A stretch of 64,000 nt of DNA from Marinomonas algarum (GTDB taxonomy: Bacteria; Pseudomonadota; Gammaproteobacteria; Pseudomonadales; Marinomonadaceae): the NCBI RefSeq assembly GCF_020532605.1, contig NZ_JAJATW010000011.1, positions 1 through 64,000 on the forward strand. The letters run 5' to 3'. Of the stretch, positions 9,035 to 17,459 are shown one piece after another (position 1 is the stretch's first letter; each line of letters begins with the position of its first letter). A program made the position numbers and the translations under genes. Below the pieces are notes generated by a model. That model had not been told where the DNA came from. It searched no databases and saw only the letters and a program-made list of their open reading frames with translations.

Positions 9035-10045
9035 TTGAATACTGATTTTCGTACTTTTTGCTCATCGTCTTTGTTGGGTTTAGGTTTGGCTTTGTCCTCT
9101 GCGGCGATGGCGACTGAAACGCTTAATGTCTATACCTATGACTCGTTCGCATCAGATTGGGGCCCAGGGCCAAAAATCAAAGCCAACTTTGAAAAAGAGT
9201 GTGGTTGCGAGTTGAACTTTGTTGCTCTTGATTCATCGGTGGGTATCTTGTCTCGAGTGCAATTAGAAGGCAAATCGTCCCAAGCGGATGTGTTATTAGG
9301 TTTAGACCTTAATTTGACGGAAGCCGCTCGAAAAACAGGATTACTGGCCGATCACGGTGTGGATACGTCTGGTGTGACCGTACCTGGGGGTTGGACGGAT
9401 AAGGCCTTCGTGCCATTTGACCAAGGGCATTTTGCTTTTATCTACAACACAGAGACATTAAGTCATCCTCCTAGCAGCTTAAAAGACGTGGTGGATAACC
9501 AAGACTTACGCGTGATTTATCAAGACCCGCGTACCAGTACGCCAGGGTTAGGTTTGTTGTTATGGATGAAGTCGGTGTATGGCGAGGAAGCCGATGGCGC
9601 TTGGGAACGTCTTGCAAAGCACACAGTGACTGTGACAAAAGGTTGGTCTGATGCCTACGGTTTGTTTTTGAAAGGGGAAGCGGATCTCGTACTGAGTTAC
9701 ACCACATCACCAGCTTATCATATGGTTGTAGAGGGCGAAAATCAGTATCAAGCGGCACCAGCAAGAGAGGGACGTTATCCACAAGTGGAAGTCGCTGCTT
9801 TAATGAAAGATGCACCGAATCCAGAATTGGCACAGCGTTTTATGCAGTTTATTTTGCAACCTGGCTTCCAATCGACTATTGCGACTGGAAACTGGATGTT
9901 GCCTGTGATGGATTTAGATACGCCACTGCCAGCCGCTTTTGATCGTGCTCTGGAGCCTACTCAGAATTTAGTGCTTCCTGCTAGCGAGGTGACACAAAAT
10001 CGTAAAGCGTGGATCAATGAATGGTTGGAAGCCACGACTCGATAG
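9035..10045 (+). CDS. thiB: Thiamine/TPP ABC transporter periplasmic binding protein
   Basis: About 336 residues from a TTG start at 9035. That start is chosen because AGGAGCG precedes it at 9023-9029 and a good signal peptide follows, ending near AAMA before TETLNVYTYD. An in-frame ATG at 9002 would add 11 residues without a good ribosome site. The mature protein begins with the LNVYTYDSFASDWGPGPKI-like opening that is typical of ThiB. It binds thiamine, TMP or TPP in the periplasm and hands it to ThiPQ. It overlaps thiP by 29 bp and lies under a TPP riboswitch. Confidence 0.93.
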   Translation: MNTDFRTFCSSSLLGLGLALSSAAMATETLNVYTYDSFASDWGPGPKIKANFEKECGCELNFVALDSSVGILSRVQLEGKSSQADVLLGLDLNLTEAARKTGLLADHGVDTSGVTVPGGWTDKAFVPFDQGHFAFIYNTETLSHPPSSLKDVVDNQDLRVIYQDPRTSTPGLGLLLWMKSVYGEEADGAWERLAKHTVTVTKGWSDAYGLFLKGEADLVLSYTTSPAYHMVVEGENQYQAAPAREGRYPQVEVAALMKDAPNPELAQRFMQFILQPGFQSTIATGNWMLPVMDLDTPLPAAFDRALEPTQNLVLPASEVTQNRKAWINEWLEATTR

Positions 10046-11651
10046 CCGTTTATTTTTACCTGTGTTGTATGCGCTTAAAAGACTAACCCCCGCACTCTTT
10101 GGTGTGGGGGTATTTTTGTTATTAGGAGCGGCCAGTTTGGCGGCTCTTTTGCGTTATAGCGAATTCTCCACTTGGTGGGAATACATGCAGCAGCCTTATC
10201 TATGGCGAGTGGTGCGCTTTTCTTTGTGGCAAGCGCTCTTGAGTAGTGGTATCAGCTTGCTGGTGGCCTTACCCGTCGCTTCGTGTTTGATGCATCGGCG
10301 CTTTCGAGGTCGAAGCCTATTGTTGCAGTTGTTTTCCGTGTCCATGGTAGTGCCAACTCTTGTTGCGATTTTAGGGCTGGTTGTGGTCTATGGTCGAAAT
10401 GGCTGGCTGAATCAATGGTTTGGACTAACGACTCCTCTGTATGGTCTGGTCGGCATTTTGCTTGCCCATGTATTTTTTAATATGCCGTTAGCGGTGCGTC
10501 TTTTACTGCAAAGCTATGATCTGATTCCTGCCGGGCAATGGCGGCAAGCTTCTCAGTTGGGCTTTTCTCGTTGGGCTGCGTTTCGCTGGATTGAGTGGCA
10601 CTATGTGAAAAAGGCGTTGCCGGGCGCCTTTGTACTGATTTTTATGCTGTGCTTTTCCAGCTTTGCCGTGGTGTTAAGTCTAGGAGGTGGGCCTAAATCC
10701 AGCACGTTAGAAGTCGCTATTTATCAGGCATTGCGTTTTGAGTTTGACCTTAATAAAACCAGTTTTCTTGCTTTATTGCAGGTGATCATTTGCACTTCTT
10801 TTGCTTTGCTAGTGTACCGAGTCGCTCCAAAAAATCCTCAAGACGTTAGCTTACTGGCCAGTACTCATTACGTTATCAAAGACTCCCTTTGGGCGAAAGG
10901 CGCCGATAGTTTTGCTTTGTTGTTCGCTTTTGTGTTGGTTGTGCCACCGTTTCTAGCGATTTTTGATCCGATTTTTTCTCTATTGTTTGTTCAAACTCTA
11001 CAATCTTCAGCGCTGTGGCAGGCTACCTGGGTGTCTTTACAGATTGCGGTTCCTGCGGCATTAATGAGTCTTCTATTAGGGCTGAGCTTTGCGGCGTTGG
11101 CTCGATTTTGTATGGACCGACCTTACCTTTCTAGGTTGCCAACAAAGATCGAACAACTTGGCAATGTGATTTTAATGGTGCCCGGTTTGGTGCTTGCCAC
11201 CGGGTTATTTCTATTTTTACGTGATCTTGGCTGGGGGTTTCAGTCGAGTTACTGGGTAGTGGTGTGGGTGAATGCCATCATGGCGTTGCCGTTTGTTTTA
11301 CGTGCCTTGATGCCAGTAATGTATCAACAGGAAAAACGCTTTCGTCTGTTGTATTTGAGTTTAGGGGTGCACTCATGGTCGCGTTGGTGTCTTGAATGGT
11401 CTTTGATTCGAGTGAGTGTTGCGCAAGCACTTGGTTATGCACTGCTGTTGTCATTAGGCGACATGGGCGTGATTGCTTTATTTGGTAGTCAGGGGCTGGT
11501 GTCTTTGCCGTTGTATTTGTTTCAGCTAGTGGGAGCTTATCGGCTGGAAGAAGGCGCTTGTGTTGCGGTTGTGTTGATTCTTTTGTGCTTACTGCTGTTT
11601 TATGGCTCATCACGTTTTATTGGTGGAGTAACAAACCGTGCTAAACATTGA
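10017..11651 (+). CDS. thiP: Thiamine/TPP ABC transporter permease
   Basis: A 544-residue membrane protein with about twelve hydrophobic segments arranged as two fused permease halves, the usual ThiP layout. Two inner-membrane-component (EAA-like) loops are visible, one with the ASQLGFSRWAAFRWIEW segment in the first half and one with LSLGVHSWSRWCLEW in the second; they contact the ATPase. The ATG at 10017 overlaps the end of thiB by 29 bp and the reading frame overlaps thiQ by 14 bp, supporting translational coupling. Confidence 0.92.
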   Translation: MNGWKPRLDSRLFLPVLYALKRLTPALFGVGVFLLLGAASLAALLRYSEFSTWWEYMQQPYLWRVVRFSLWQALLSSGISLLVALPVASCLMHRRFRGRSLLLQLFSVSMVVPTLVAILGLVVVYGRNGWLNQWFGLTTPLYGLVGILLAHVFFNMPLAVRLLLQSYDLIPAGQWRQASQLGFSRWAAFRWIEWHYVKKALPGAFVLIFMLCFSSFAVVLSLGGGPKSSTLEVAIYQALRFEFDLNKTSFLALLQVIICTSFALLVYRVAPKNPQDVSLLASTHYVIKDSLWAKGADSFALLFAFVLVVPPFLAIFDPIFSLLFVQTLQSSALWQATWVSLQIAVPAALMSLLLGLSFAALARFCMDRPYLSRLPTKIEQLGNVILMVPGLVLATGLFLFLRDLGWGFQSSYWVVVWVNAIMALPFVLRALMPVMYQQEKRFRLLYLSLGVHSWSRWCLEWSLIRVSVAQALGYALLLSLGDMGVIALFGSQGLVSLPLYLFQLVGAYRLEEGACVAVVLILLCLLLFYGSSRFIGGVTNRAKH

Positions 11652-12354
11652 TTTACAATACGATTGGGCCGCTTTTCATGCGAACTATCAAGTAAGTATT
11701 GAGCCGGGGGTAACGACGTTGCTGGGAGGCAGTGGAGAGGGTAAAAGTACCTTGCTTCATTTGATCGGTGGCTTTATCACAGGGCAAGGTATTTTGACTT
11801 ACAAAGGGGAGTCGCTTTTGTCGTTGCCCGCTTATGAGCGTCCTATTTCTACTTTATTTCAAAGTGATAATCTGTTTCCACAATTAACTGTCTGGCAAAA
11901 CGTCGCCATTGGTTTATCTTCTTCTCTTAAACTTAATCACGAACAAACAGCAAGGGTGCAGTGGGCCATTGAAAAGACGCAACTTGTTGATAAAGTGATG
12001 CGTTTTCCACATGCTTTGTCGGGAGGGCAAGCGCAGCGTGTTGCTATTGCGCGAGCCTTGGTACGCAATAAACCGATTCTATTGTTGGATGAGCCGTTCA
12101 GTGCACTGGACCCTGGGTTACGAGAAGAGATGCTGTATTTGGTAAAAGACATGACCGGTGAGTTAGGCTTAACCACCTTGTTGGTCTCTCACTTGCCACA
12201 AGAAGCCATGTTAAGCGGAGGGAAGGTGCTACTAATTGAGAAAGGACAGGTGACGGCCCACGAGTCTGTTGCTGTTCTGTCTCAGACAGAAGTGCATCCA
12301 CTGTTTGCCGGTTATTTTGGCCGCGCCCATCGCACCACCATGTTGCCGGAATAA
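11638..12354 (+). CDS. thiQ: Thiamine/TPP ABC transporter ATP-binding protein
   Basis: A 238-residue ABC ATPase with Walker A GGSGEGKST near 32-40, a Q-loop at LFQSDNLFPQLT, signature LSGGQAQR, Walker B LLLDEPFSALDPG and a switch histidine in LVSHLPQEA. It starts with GTG inside the 3' end of thiP. It powers import through ThiP of thiamine compounds bound by ThiB. Confidence 0.93.
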   Translation: MLNIDLQYDWAAFHANYQVSIEPGVTTLLGGSGEGKSTLLHLIGGFITGQGILTYKGESLLSLPAYERPISTLFQSDNLFPQLTVWQNVAIGLSSSLKLNHEQTARVQWAIEKTQLVDKVMRFPHALSGGQAQRVAIARALVRNKPILLLDEPFSALDPGLREEMLYLVKDMTGELGLTTLLVSHLPQEAMLSGGKVLLIEKGQVTAHESVAVLSQTEVHPLFAGYFGRAHRTTMLPE

Positions 12355-12441
12355 AAAGAGAAGTAAGCCGTTTTTTTGAATAATACGGCTGTCGGCAATG
12401 TCGTTGACTGTGTCATCTAGTATTTTGATAAAGAGAGCCCT

Positions 12442-13308
12442 GTGTTGAATTCACAAGATCCCATAAAAAAAGGCATTCTGTTGACGGTGTTGTCTGCGTT
12501 TGTCATGTCGATAACCGCGTTAGCTGCCAAACAGGCGCAAATGACGATCGCTGTGTCGACACTGGTGTTCTGGCAAAGTGTATTTTGTACTCTGATTGTG
12601 TTTCCCCAAATGAGAGGGCATTGGAAGAAACGACCATTTTCTGTGTGGAAAATTCACTTAATACGAGGTTTCGGTGGGTTTGCAGGCTTCTTATTTTACT
12701 ACTGGTCATTGAATCATATTCCCCTTGTCGAGGCGTCTTTATTGCGAACCTGTGCGCCCTTATGTGTGCCTTTCGTTGTGCTGTTACTTCATCGTGTGCA
12801 CATTCCCAAGTCACGTTGGCTGCCTCTGGTGATTGGCTTTATTGGGGTGGCATTCGTGATTCAACCCACTCCTAATCATCTTAACCCTTGGCATCTCGTC
12901 GGCTTTTTATCCGCGATTGGCTTGGCTCTGTCTATGGTGACAACGCGAATATTGTCTTATCAGGTGTCTGGTCAAGAGACGCTTTTTGTGTATTTTCTGT
13001 TGTCCGCGTTGCTGTCTTTGCCTTTGATGTGGTTTCAAGGTGACAGTTTGGTCGTTCCTTTGGAAATTTGGCCGTGGATAGGAATCGTTGTATTGGCCTT
13101 GTATGTGGGAATGTATCTGTATAATCAAGCGTATCGATTAGCCCCTGCCAGTCTGATTTCACCAGTCAGCTATGTCGGTGTGGTGTTCAGCGGTTTTTGG
13201 GGATGGGTGATCTGGGGGCATATTCCTAATGCCTACGCCATTCTTGGTATGCTGTTCATCTTTTTAAGTGTATTGATCAGCTCCAAAATGGCGGAAGGCA
13301 AAGGGTAA
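12442..13308 (+). CDS. EamA/DMT-superfamily transporter
   Basis: A 288-residue protein with about ten hydrophobic helices in two EamA repeats, typical of the drug/metabolite transporter superfamily. The GTG start is preceded by AAAGAGAG. It resembles the RhaT/YdcZ-like 10-TM exporters, but substrate cannot be assigned. It follows thiQ by 87 bp and could share transcription with thiBPQ, so a role in thiamine-precursor traffic is possible but unsupported. It converges on the next transporter with only four bases between stops. Confidence 0.8.
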   Translation: MLNSQDPIKKGILLTVLSAFVMSITALAAKQAQMTIAVSTLVFWQSVFCTLIVFPQMRGHWKKRPFSVWKIHLIRGFGGFAGFLFYYWSLNHIPLVEASLLRTCAPLCVPFVVLLLHRVHIPKSRWLPLVIGFIGVAFVIQPTPNHLNPWHLVGFLSAIGLALSMVTTRILSYQVSGQETLFVYFLLSALLSLPLMWFQGDSLVVPLEIWPWIGIVVLALYVGMYLYNQAYRLAPASLISPVSYVGVVFSGFWGWVIWGHIPNAYAILGMLFIFLSVLISSKMAEGKG

Positions 13309-13312
13309 AAGT

Positions 13313-14197
13313 TTAAAGGCGGTATTTATTCAATACCGTGGCGATAAAGATACCGGAAAAGGTCAGCGCGATACCGCTGTAGTGAAAGCTCTGTAATTGT
13401 TCCCCAAGGAAAACGACCGATAACAGAATACTGAATACGGGCAGTAAGTGAATAAAATGCCCCGCTGTGGCCGCGCCAAGTTTTTGAATGCCAATGTTCC
13501 AGCATAAAAATGCCCCGATTGACGAAAATACTCCCATATAGGCAATCGTCCCCCAATTGCCGATAGTAAAGTCTGTAAACTCGCTACGACCAAAAAAATA
13601 AAACGGAAAGGCTTGAATAAAGGTGCCTATGATGGCGGTTGAAGTGAAAAAGCCAATTAGTGACATACCTTGAGGTCGCTTAGTTAACATAACCGAATAT
13701 ATCGCCCAACTTATTGCCGCTGTGATGATCCATAGATCGCCACGGGAAAAACTTAAGTGAAATAAGGTGTCCAAACTGCCGCGACTAACAATAGTGACGG
13801 CACCTAATGTAGACACCAGTATGCCGGTGTTTTGTAACCAAGTAGTTCGACTGCCCAGCAAAAGTCGAGCAGTCAGAAGAATCATGACTGGCACAATCGC
13901 ATTCAGTAACACGGCATTAGTGACGGTGGTAGAGGTTAAGCCGATGTAGAGAAACAGGTTATAGTTACAGATGCCTAACCAGCCAAACAACACTAAAAGA
14001 GGCCAGTTCTTCTGAATGATGTATCTTTCTTGCCACAGTTTTTTATAAGCGAAAGGCAATAAAATAAGGCACGCTAGGCTCCAGCGAAGAAAAGAAATGG
14101 AGTAGGGGTCGATACCGCTGGAGACAGTAATGCGTCCTAAGATGTAATTGCCTGACCAGAAGAAAATGGGTAGGAGTAAGTAAAAAAAAGCAGGCAT
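13313..14197 (-). CDS. EamA/DMT-superfamily transporter
   Basis: A 294-residue ten-helix EamA protein. The first repeat contains PIFFWSGNYILGRI near the start and the second ends with VVFLGEQLQSFHYSGIALTFSGIF, a common DMT C-terminal pattern. It lies eight bases downstream of another DMT gene on the same strand, so the two form a small leftward operon of paralogue-like exporters. Substrate is unknown; relatives export amino acids, nucleosides or other metabolites. Confidence 0.8.
   Translation of the reverse strand: MPAFFYLLLPIFFWSGNYILGRITVSSGIDPYSISFLRWSLACLILLPFAYKKLWQERYIIQKNWPLLVLFGWLGICNYNLFLYIGLTSTTVTNAVLLNAIVPVMILLTARLLLGSRTTWLQNTGILVSTLGAVTIVSRGSLDTLFHLSFSRGDLWIITAAISWAIYSVMLTKRPQGMSLIGFFTSTAIIGTFIQAFPFYFFGRSEFTDFTIGNWGTIAYMGVFSSIGAFLCWNIGIQKLGAATAGHFIHLLPVFSILLSVVFLGEQLQSFHYSGIALTFSGIFIATVLNKYRL
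13320..13338 (-). terminator. Hairpin at the convergent transporter ends
   Basis: CGGTATT and AATACCG form a perfect 7-bp stem with a 5-base loop, overlapping the last codons of the leftward transporter. The leftward tail contains CTTTAAACTTTT, so it may terminate that operon. Stop codons of the convergent genes are only four bases apart. Confidence 0.4.
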
Positions 14198-14205
14198 GAA
14201 AAATC

Positions 14206-15108
14206 CTATTCAAGTGTTTTTTTGGCTTTCTTGGACCAGTTTTGTACGAAAAGACCGACTAAGATAAACGCCAAGCCTATTAATGTCGAAGATAAAATGG
14301 GTTCACCCGCAAATTGAGAGAGCCAGATAATAGACAGCAAAGGAGATAAGAAAATCAGGTTAGCAACCTGACTGGTGTTCGTTGTGAGTTTCATTGCTTG
14401 ATTCCACAGCACAAAACTTAACCCCATTTCAAATAAGCCGATATAAATGGCTCCCCAAACACCGTTTTGATCCCATGTGTCTAATTCACCTGTTACGGCT
14501 GCGTAGAGAAAAACAAGCGGCAAAGCAAAGGTGAAATTAAGTGTTAAGCCAATCAGACTGGGTCGAGTGTCCTTAGTATTCAACAACCAATACATGGCCC
14601 AAATAATGGTGCTGAGTAAAGCGAACCCAACCCCTGTTATATTGGAAAACTCCAGCGTACTAATTTGTCCACGAGTTGAAATGTATAGCACACCAAAATA
14701 GCACGCCCCAGCCGCTAAATAATCGGCGGGCCTAAGACGTTGCTTCAAAATTGGCACGGCCATGAAGCTAAGCATAATGGCCCAAGTGTAATTAATGGCT
14801 TGGGCTTCTTGTGCTGGTAAAGTGTTATAGGCCTGAAAGAGAATCAGGTAGTACAAAAGAGGATTGATGGCGCCAAAAAACAACGACGATTTCAAAGAGT
14901 GTTTACCTATTTTAACCAGTAATTTTGCTTCACCTCGAAGGGTGATCAGCCCGACTAAGAAAACCCAAGAAACCAAGTTGGCGACCAGCAACAACTGCAC
15001 GGGCGAAAAGTGCCTTAGCGAAATAGAAAACGCCGTAGCGACAGTAGACCATAAGAGAACGGCGCCAAGCCCATATAGCATGGCTTTGGATTGCGATGAA
15101 GCAGGCAT
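14206..15108 (-). CDS. EamA/DMT-superfamily transporter
   Basis: A 300-residue ten-helix EamA family protein, with AVLLWSTVATAFSISLRHFSP early and a basic tail (KKAKKTLE). It is the first gene of a two-gene leftward unit with the transporter that follows at eight bases. The clear sequence difference from its two neighbours suggests distinct substrates rather than a fresh duplication. No substrate can be assigned. Confidence 0.8.
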   Translation of the reverse strand: MPASSQSKAMLYGLGAVLLWSTVATAFSISLRHFSPVQLLLVANLVSWVFLVGLITLRGEAKLLVKIGKHSLKSSLFFGAINPLLYYLILFQAYNTLPAQEAQAINYTWAIMLSFMAVPILKQRLRPADYLAAGACYFGVLYISTRGQISTLEFSNITGVGFALLSTIIWAMYWLLNTKDTRPSLIGLTLNFTFALPLVFLYAAVTGELDTWDQNGVWGAIYIGLFEMGLSFVLWNQAMKLTTNTSQVANLIFLSPLLSIIWLSQFAGEPILSSTLIGLAFILVGLFVQNWSKKAKKTLE

Positions 15109-15177
15109 ATTACGGATACCTAAATGTAATGTTTTGTGATTCTATGGGCTTAACTTTCACCTGTAAAACACTTTGTG

Positions 15178-15198
15178 AAAAGCGGTTTAAACGCTTTT
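15178..15198. other. Inverted repeat between the transporter and rpsF promoters
   Basis: AAAAGCG at 15178-15184 pairs with CGCTTTT at 15192-15198 around a GTTTAAA loop. A fifth T and then GAG follow. It has terminator-like form in both directions but no gene ends here. It may insulate the divergent promoters or be a regulator site. Confidence 0.3.
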
Positions 15199-15219
15199 TG
15201 AGATAACGATGGATTTCGT

Positions 15220-15248
15220 TTACTTATTGTTCATTAGTGCTATATAAT
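15220..15248 (+). promoter_or_regulatory. Probable promoter of the rpsF-rpsR-rplI operon
   Basis: A perfect TATAAT -10 box lies at 15243-15248, with a weak TTACTT -35 box 17 bases upstream at 15220-15225. A GC-rich discriminator (GCGCGTCCC) follows the -10, as is usual for ribosomal protein promoters under stringent control. Transcription would start near 15255, about 80 bases before the rpsF ATG. Confidence 0.65.
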
Positions 15249-15272
15249 GCGCGTCCCTGTAAATCAATACTC

Positions 15273-15314
15273 CTTGTCTCACAGCTTTTTAACAGGGGAA
15301 GCGTGGAGACTAAG
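15273..15314 (+). promoter_or_regulatory. Long hairpin in the rpsF leader, possible S6:S18 autoregulatory site
   Basis: CTTGTCTCACAGCTT at 15273-15287 pairs almost fully with AAGCGTGGAGACTAAG at 15299-15314, with small bulges and an apical loop containing ACAGGGG. It sits between the promoter and the AAGGAGAG ribosome site of rpsF. Bulged-stem leaders that bind the S6:S18 complex are known upstream of rpsF in many bacteria; whether this is that motif needs a covariance-model search. Confidence 0.5.
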
Positions 15315-15334
15315 AACCCATAAGGAGAGCTTAA

Positions 15335-15739
15335 ATGCGTCATTATGAAATCGTCTTTCTGGTTCACCCAGATCAAAGCGAACAAGTACCAGCAATGGTT
15401 GAGCGTTACACTAACCTAATCACTGAAGATGGTGGTCAAGTACACCGTCTAGAAGATTGGGGCCGTCGTCAACTTGCTTACCCAATTAACAAAATTCACA
15501 AAGCACACTATGTTCTAATGAACATTGAGTGTTCTGACAGTGTTTTGTCTGAACTAAACGACACTTTCCGCTACAACGATGCCATCATCCGTAACTTGGT
15601 GATTCGTCGTAAAGATGCGGTAACTGACGTATCCCCTATTAAAGCTTCTGAAGGTCGCGAAGATCGTCGTGCTGCTCCTCAGCGCGAAGAGCGTAGCAAC
15701 GACAATGCTGAAAAAGCATCTGAAGAATCTGAAGATTAA
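15335..15739 (+). CDS. rpsF: 30S ribosomal protein S6
   Basis: A 134-residue S6 protein, starting [19 protein letters not shown] and containing the [12 protein letters not shown] block near 47-58, which are family signatures. The acidic/basic tail after residue 100 is like the variable tail of E. coli S6, which is glutamylated by RimK. It binds 16S rRNA with S18, whose gene follows by 23 bp. AAGGAGAG precedes the start. Confidence 0.97.
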   Translation: MRHYEIVFLVHPDQSEQVPAMVERYTNLITEDGGQVHRLEDWGRRQLAYPINKIHKAHYVLMNIECSDSVLSELNDTFRYNDAIIRNLVIRRKDAVTDVSPIKASEGREDRRAAPQREERSNDNAEKASEESED

Positions 15740-15762
15740 TTTACACTTATTAGGAGACACTC

Positions 15763-15993
15763 ATGGCTCGTTTTTTCCGTCGTCGTAAGTTCTGCCGTTT
15801 TACTGCAGAAGGCGTTAAAGAGATCGATTACAAAGATCTAGACACACTGAAAGGTTATGTTACTGAAACTGGTAAAATCGTACCTAGCCGTATTACTGGC
15901 ACTAAGGCACGTTACCAGCGTCAGCTAGCGACCGCTATTAAACGCGCTCGCTACATTGCTTTACTTCCTTACACTGACAGCCATTTTAATTAA
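15763..15993 (+). CDS. rpsR: 30S ribosomal protein S18
   Basis: A 76-residue basic protein with the S18 signature: an [10 protein letters not shown] start, [19 protein letters not shown] in the middle and [18 protein letters not shown]. It pairs with S6 on the platform of the small subunit. AGGAGA precedes the ATG. It lies in the usual rpsF-rpsR-rplI order. Confidence 0.98.
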   Translation: MARFFRRRKFCRFTAEGVKEIDYKDLDTLKGYVTETGKIVPSRITGTKARYQRQLATAIKRARYIALLPYTDSHFN

Positions 15994-16014
15994 TAGGCTG
16001 AAAGAAGTACGTTT

Positions 16015-16875
16015 ATGAGTGGTTTGGCTAAATGGGTGATGAAGAAACGTCTAAATGCCGTCATTGGTGTGATGGCGTTTGGTCTGATCCCTATGATGTT
16101 TTGGCTGGCTGCTGCAATCTTAGGATTGGTTGTACTTCGTAAAGGTGTAAAAGAAGGAATACCTGTATTCGCTTGGGGTTGCTTACCAGCACTTGTGCTC
16201 TGGCAGTTTCAAGGGGATGCAACAGCGCTGATGGTGCTGATTGATGTGATGTTGTTAAGCTATTTGCTGAGATCAACCACGTCTTGGAGTTGGGTGTTAC
16301 TGGCAGGCAGTTTTCTGGCTGTTATTAATACACTGATTCAGCCTCTTTTGATGGCAGATGTTTTGGAGATGGCGGTTACGCTGGTCCAAAAAGTCATGAC
16401 AACAGAGGGGGTTGAAGCGCCTGCTAGAGAGCTTATCTTTAGCCAGGCCGTTATTGCAGTGTCCATATTCCAAGTGGTGATTGCGGTTATTTCCTTGTTT
16501 TTAGCAAGGAAATGGCAAGCAGGGCTTTATAACCCAGGCGGACTTCGTACTGAGTTTCATCAATTAAGACTGCCAATTGTATTCAGTTTGGTGTTAGGCG
16601 GAATGGTTCTGATAGGTGAAAGCCTTGGTGGTGCTTTTCTTGCTTTGTCCCAGGCTGCAATACCCGCGTTGGTGTTGCCAGGGCTTGCGTTGGTACACGG
16701 TGTTCTAGCAAAGAAAAAAATTGGGGTTGTTGGACTGATTGCATTTTATCTTGTGGGATTTTTTATATTGAATGTGTATTTTGCAAATATCTTGGTGGCA
16801 CTGTGTGTCGTCGACAGTTTTGTAGATATTCGTTCTAGAATCCAAGATAAATCGTCCAACTCACATGATAGCTAA
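16015..16875 (+). CDS. DUF2232-type membrane protein of the rpsR-rplI interval
   Basis: A 286-residue integral membrane protein with about eight hydrophobic segments. Members of the DUF2232/YybS-like group are found between rpsR and rplI in several gammaproteobacteria, which matches this place in the operon (21 bp after rpsR, about 22 bp before rplI). No catalytic motif is seen. Function is unknown; the family resembles small-molecule transporters (energy-coupling S-component-like fold), but that is only a family-level hint. Confidence 0.75.
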   Translation: MSGLAKWVMKKRLNAVIGVMAFGLIPMMFWLAAAILGLVVLRKGVKEGIPVFAWGCLPALVLWQFQGDATALMVLIDVMLLSYLLRSTTSWSWVLLAGSFLAVINTLIQPLLMADVLEMAVTLVQKVMTTEGVEAPARELIFSQAVIAVSIFQVVIAVISLFLARKWQAGLYNPGGLRTEFHQLRLPIVFSLVLGGMVLIGESLGGAFLALSQAAIPALVLPGLALVHGVLAKKKIGVVGLIAFYLVGFFILNVYFANILVALCVVDSFVDIRSRIQDKSSNSHDS

Positions 16876-16897
16876 TGATTAATTAGAGGTGATCGAG

Positions 16898-17341
16898 ATG
16901 GAAGTTATTCTACTCGACAAAGTAAACAAGCTAGGCGGTATTGGTGACGTTGCAGTTGTCAAACCAGGTTATGCTCGTAACTTTTTGATTCCGAACAAAA
17001 AAGCTGTAATGGCTACTAAAGCTAACTTGGCTAGCTTTGAAGAGCGTCGCGTTGAACTTGAAGCACAAGCGGCAGAGCGTAAAGGCGCTGCTGAAGCACG
17101 TGCTTTGACGCTAGAAGGCAAAACTTTCACTATCGCAGCAAATGCTGGTGATGAAGGTAAGCTTTTTGGTTCAATCGGTACGCGTGACATTGCTGATGCG
17201 ATCTCTGCAGAAGTTGCTGTTGAGAAAGCTGAAATCCGTCTTCCAGAAGGCGCGATTCGTCACACAGGTTCTTTCGAAGTAGACGTTCAACTTCACTCAG
17301 AAGTGATCGTTACTGTTACTTTGAATGTAACTGCTGAGTAA
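16898..17341 (+). CDS. rplI: 50S ribosomal protein L9
   Basis: A 147-residue protein with the L9 N-domain: [18 protein letters not shown] then [13 protein letters not shown], a long connecting helix and a C-terminal RNA-binding domain. The ATG at 16898 is chosen over a GTG nine bases upstream because AGAGGTGA lies at proper distance and the protein then begins like other L9s. A strong terminator follows. Confidence 0.97.
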   Translation: MEVILLDKVNKLGGIGDVAVVKPGYARNFLIPNKKAVMATKANLASFEERRVELEAQAAERKGAAEARALTLEGKTFTIAANAGDEGKLFGSIGTRDIADAISAEVAVEKAEIRLPEGAIRHTGSFEVDVQLHSEVIVTVTLNVTAE

Positions 17342-17365
17342 TTTGCTCCGCAAATTGTCAGTTTG

Positions 17366-17401
17366 AAAAAAGGCATCTTGCACGACAAGATGCCTTTTTT
17401 T
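17366..17401 (+). terminator. Rho-independent terminator after rplI
   Basis: AAAAAAGGCATCTTG and CAAGATGCCTTTTTTT form a perfect long stem with a 5-base loop and a T run. It closes the rpsF operon; dnaB begins about 60 bases later and so needs its own promoter or read-through. Confidence 0.93.
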
Positions 17402-17459
17402 GTGGCTGAAATTACGCTACGCTCCACACAATTTATCTGTTTTTCTATGGGTGTTTCTC

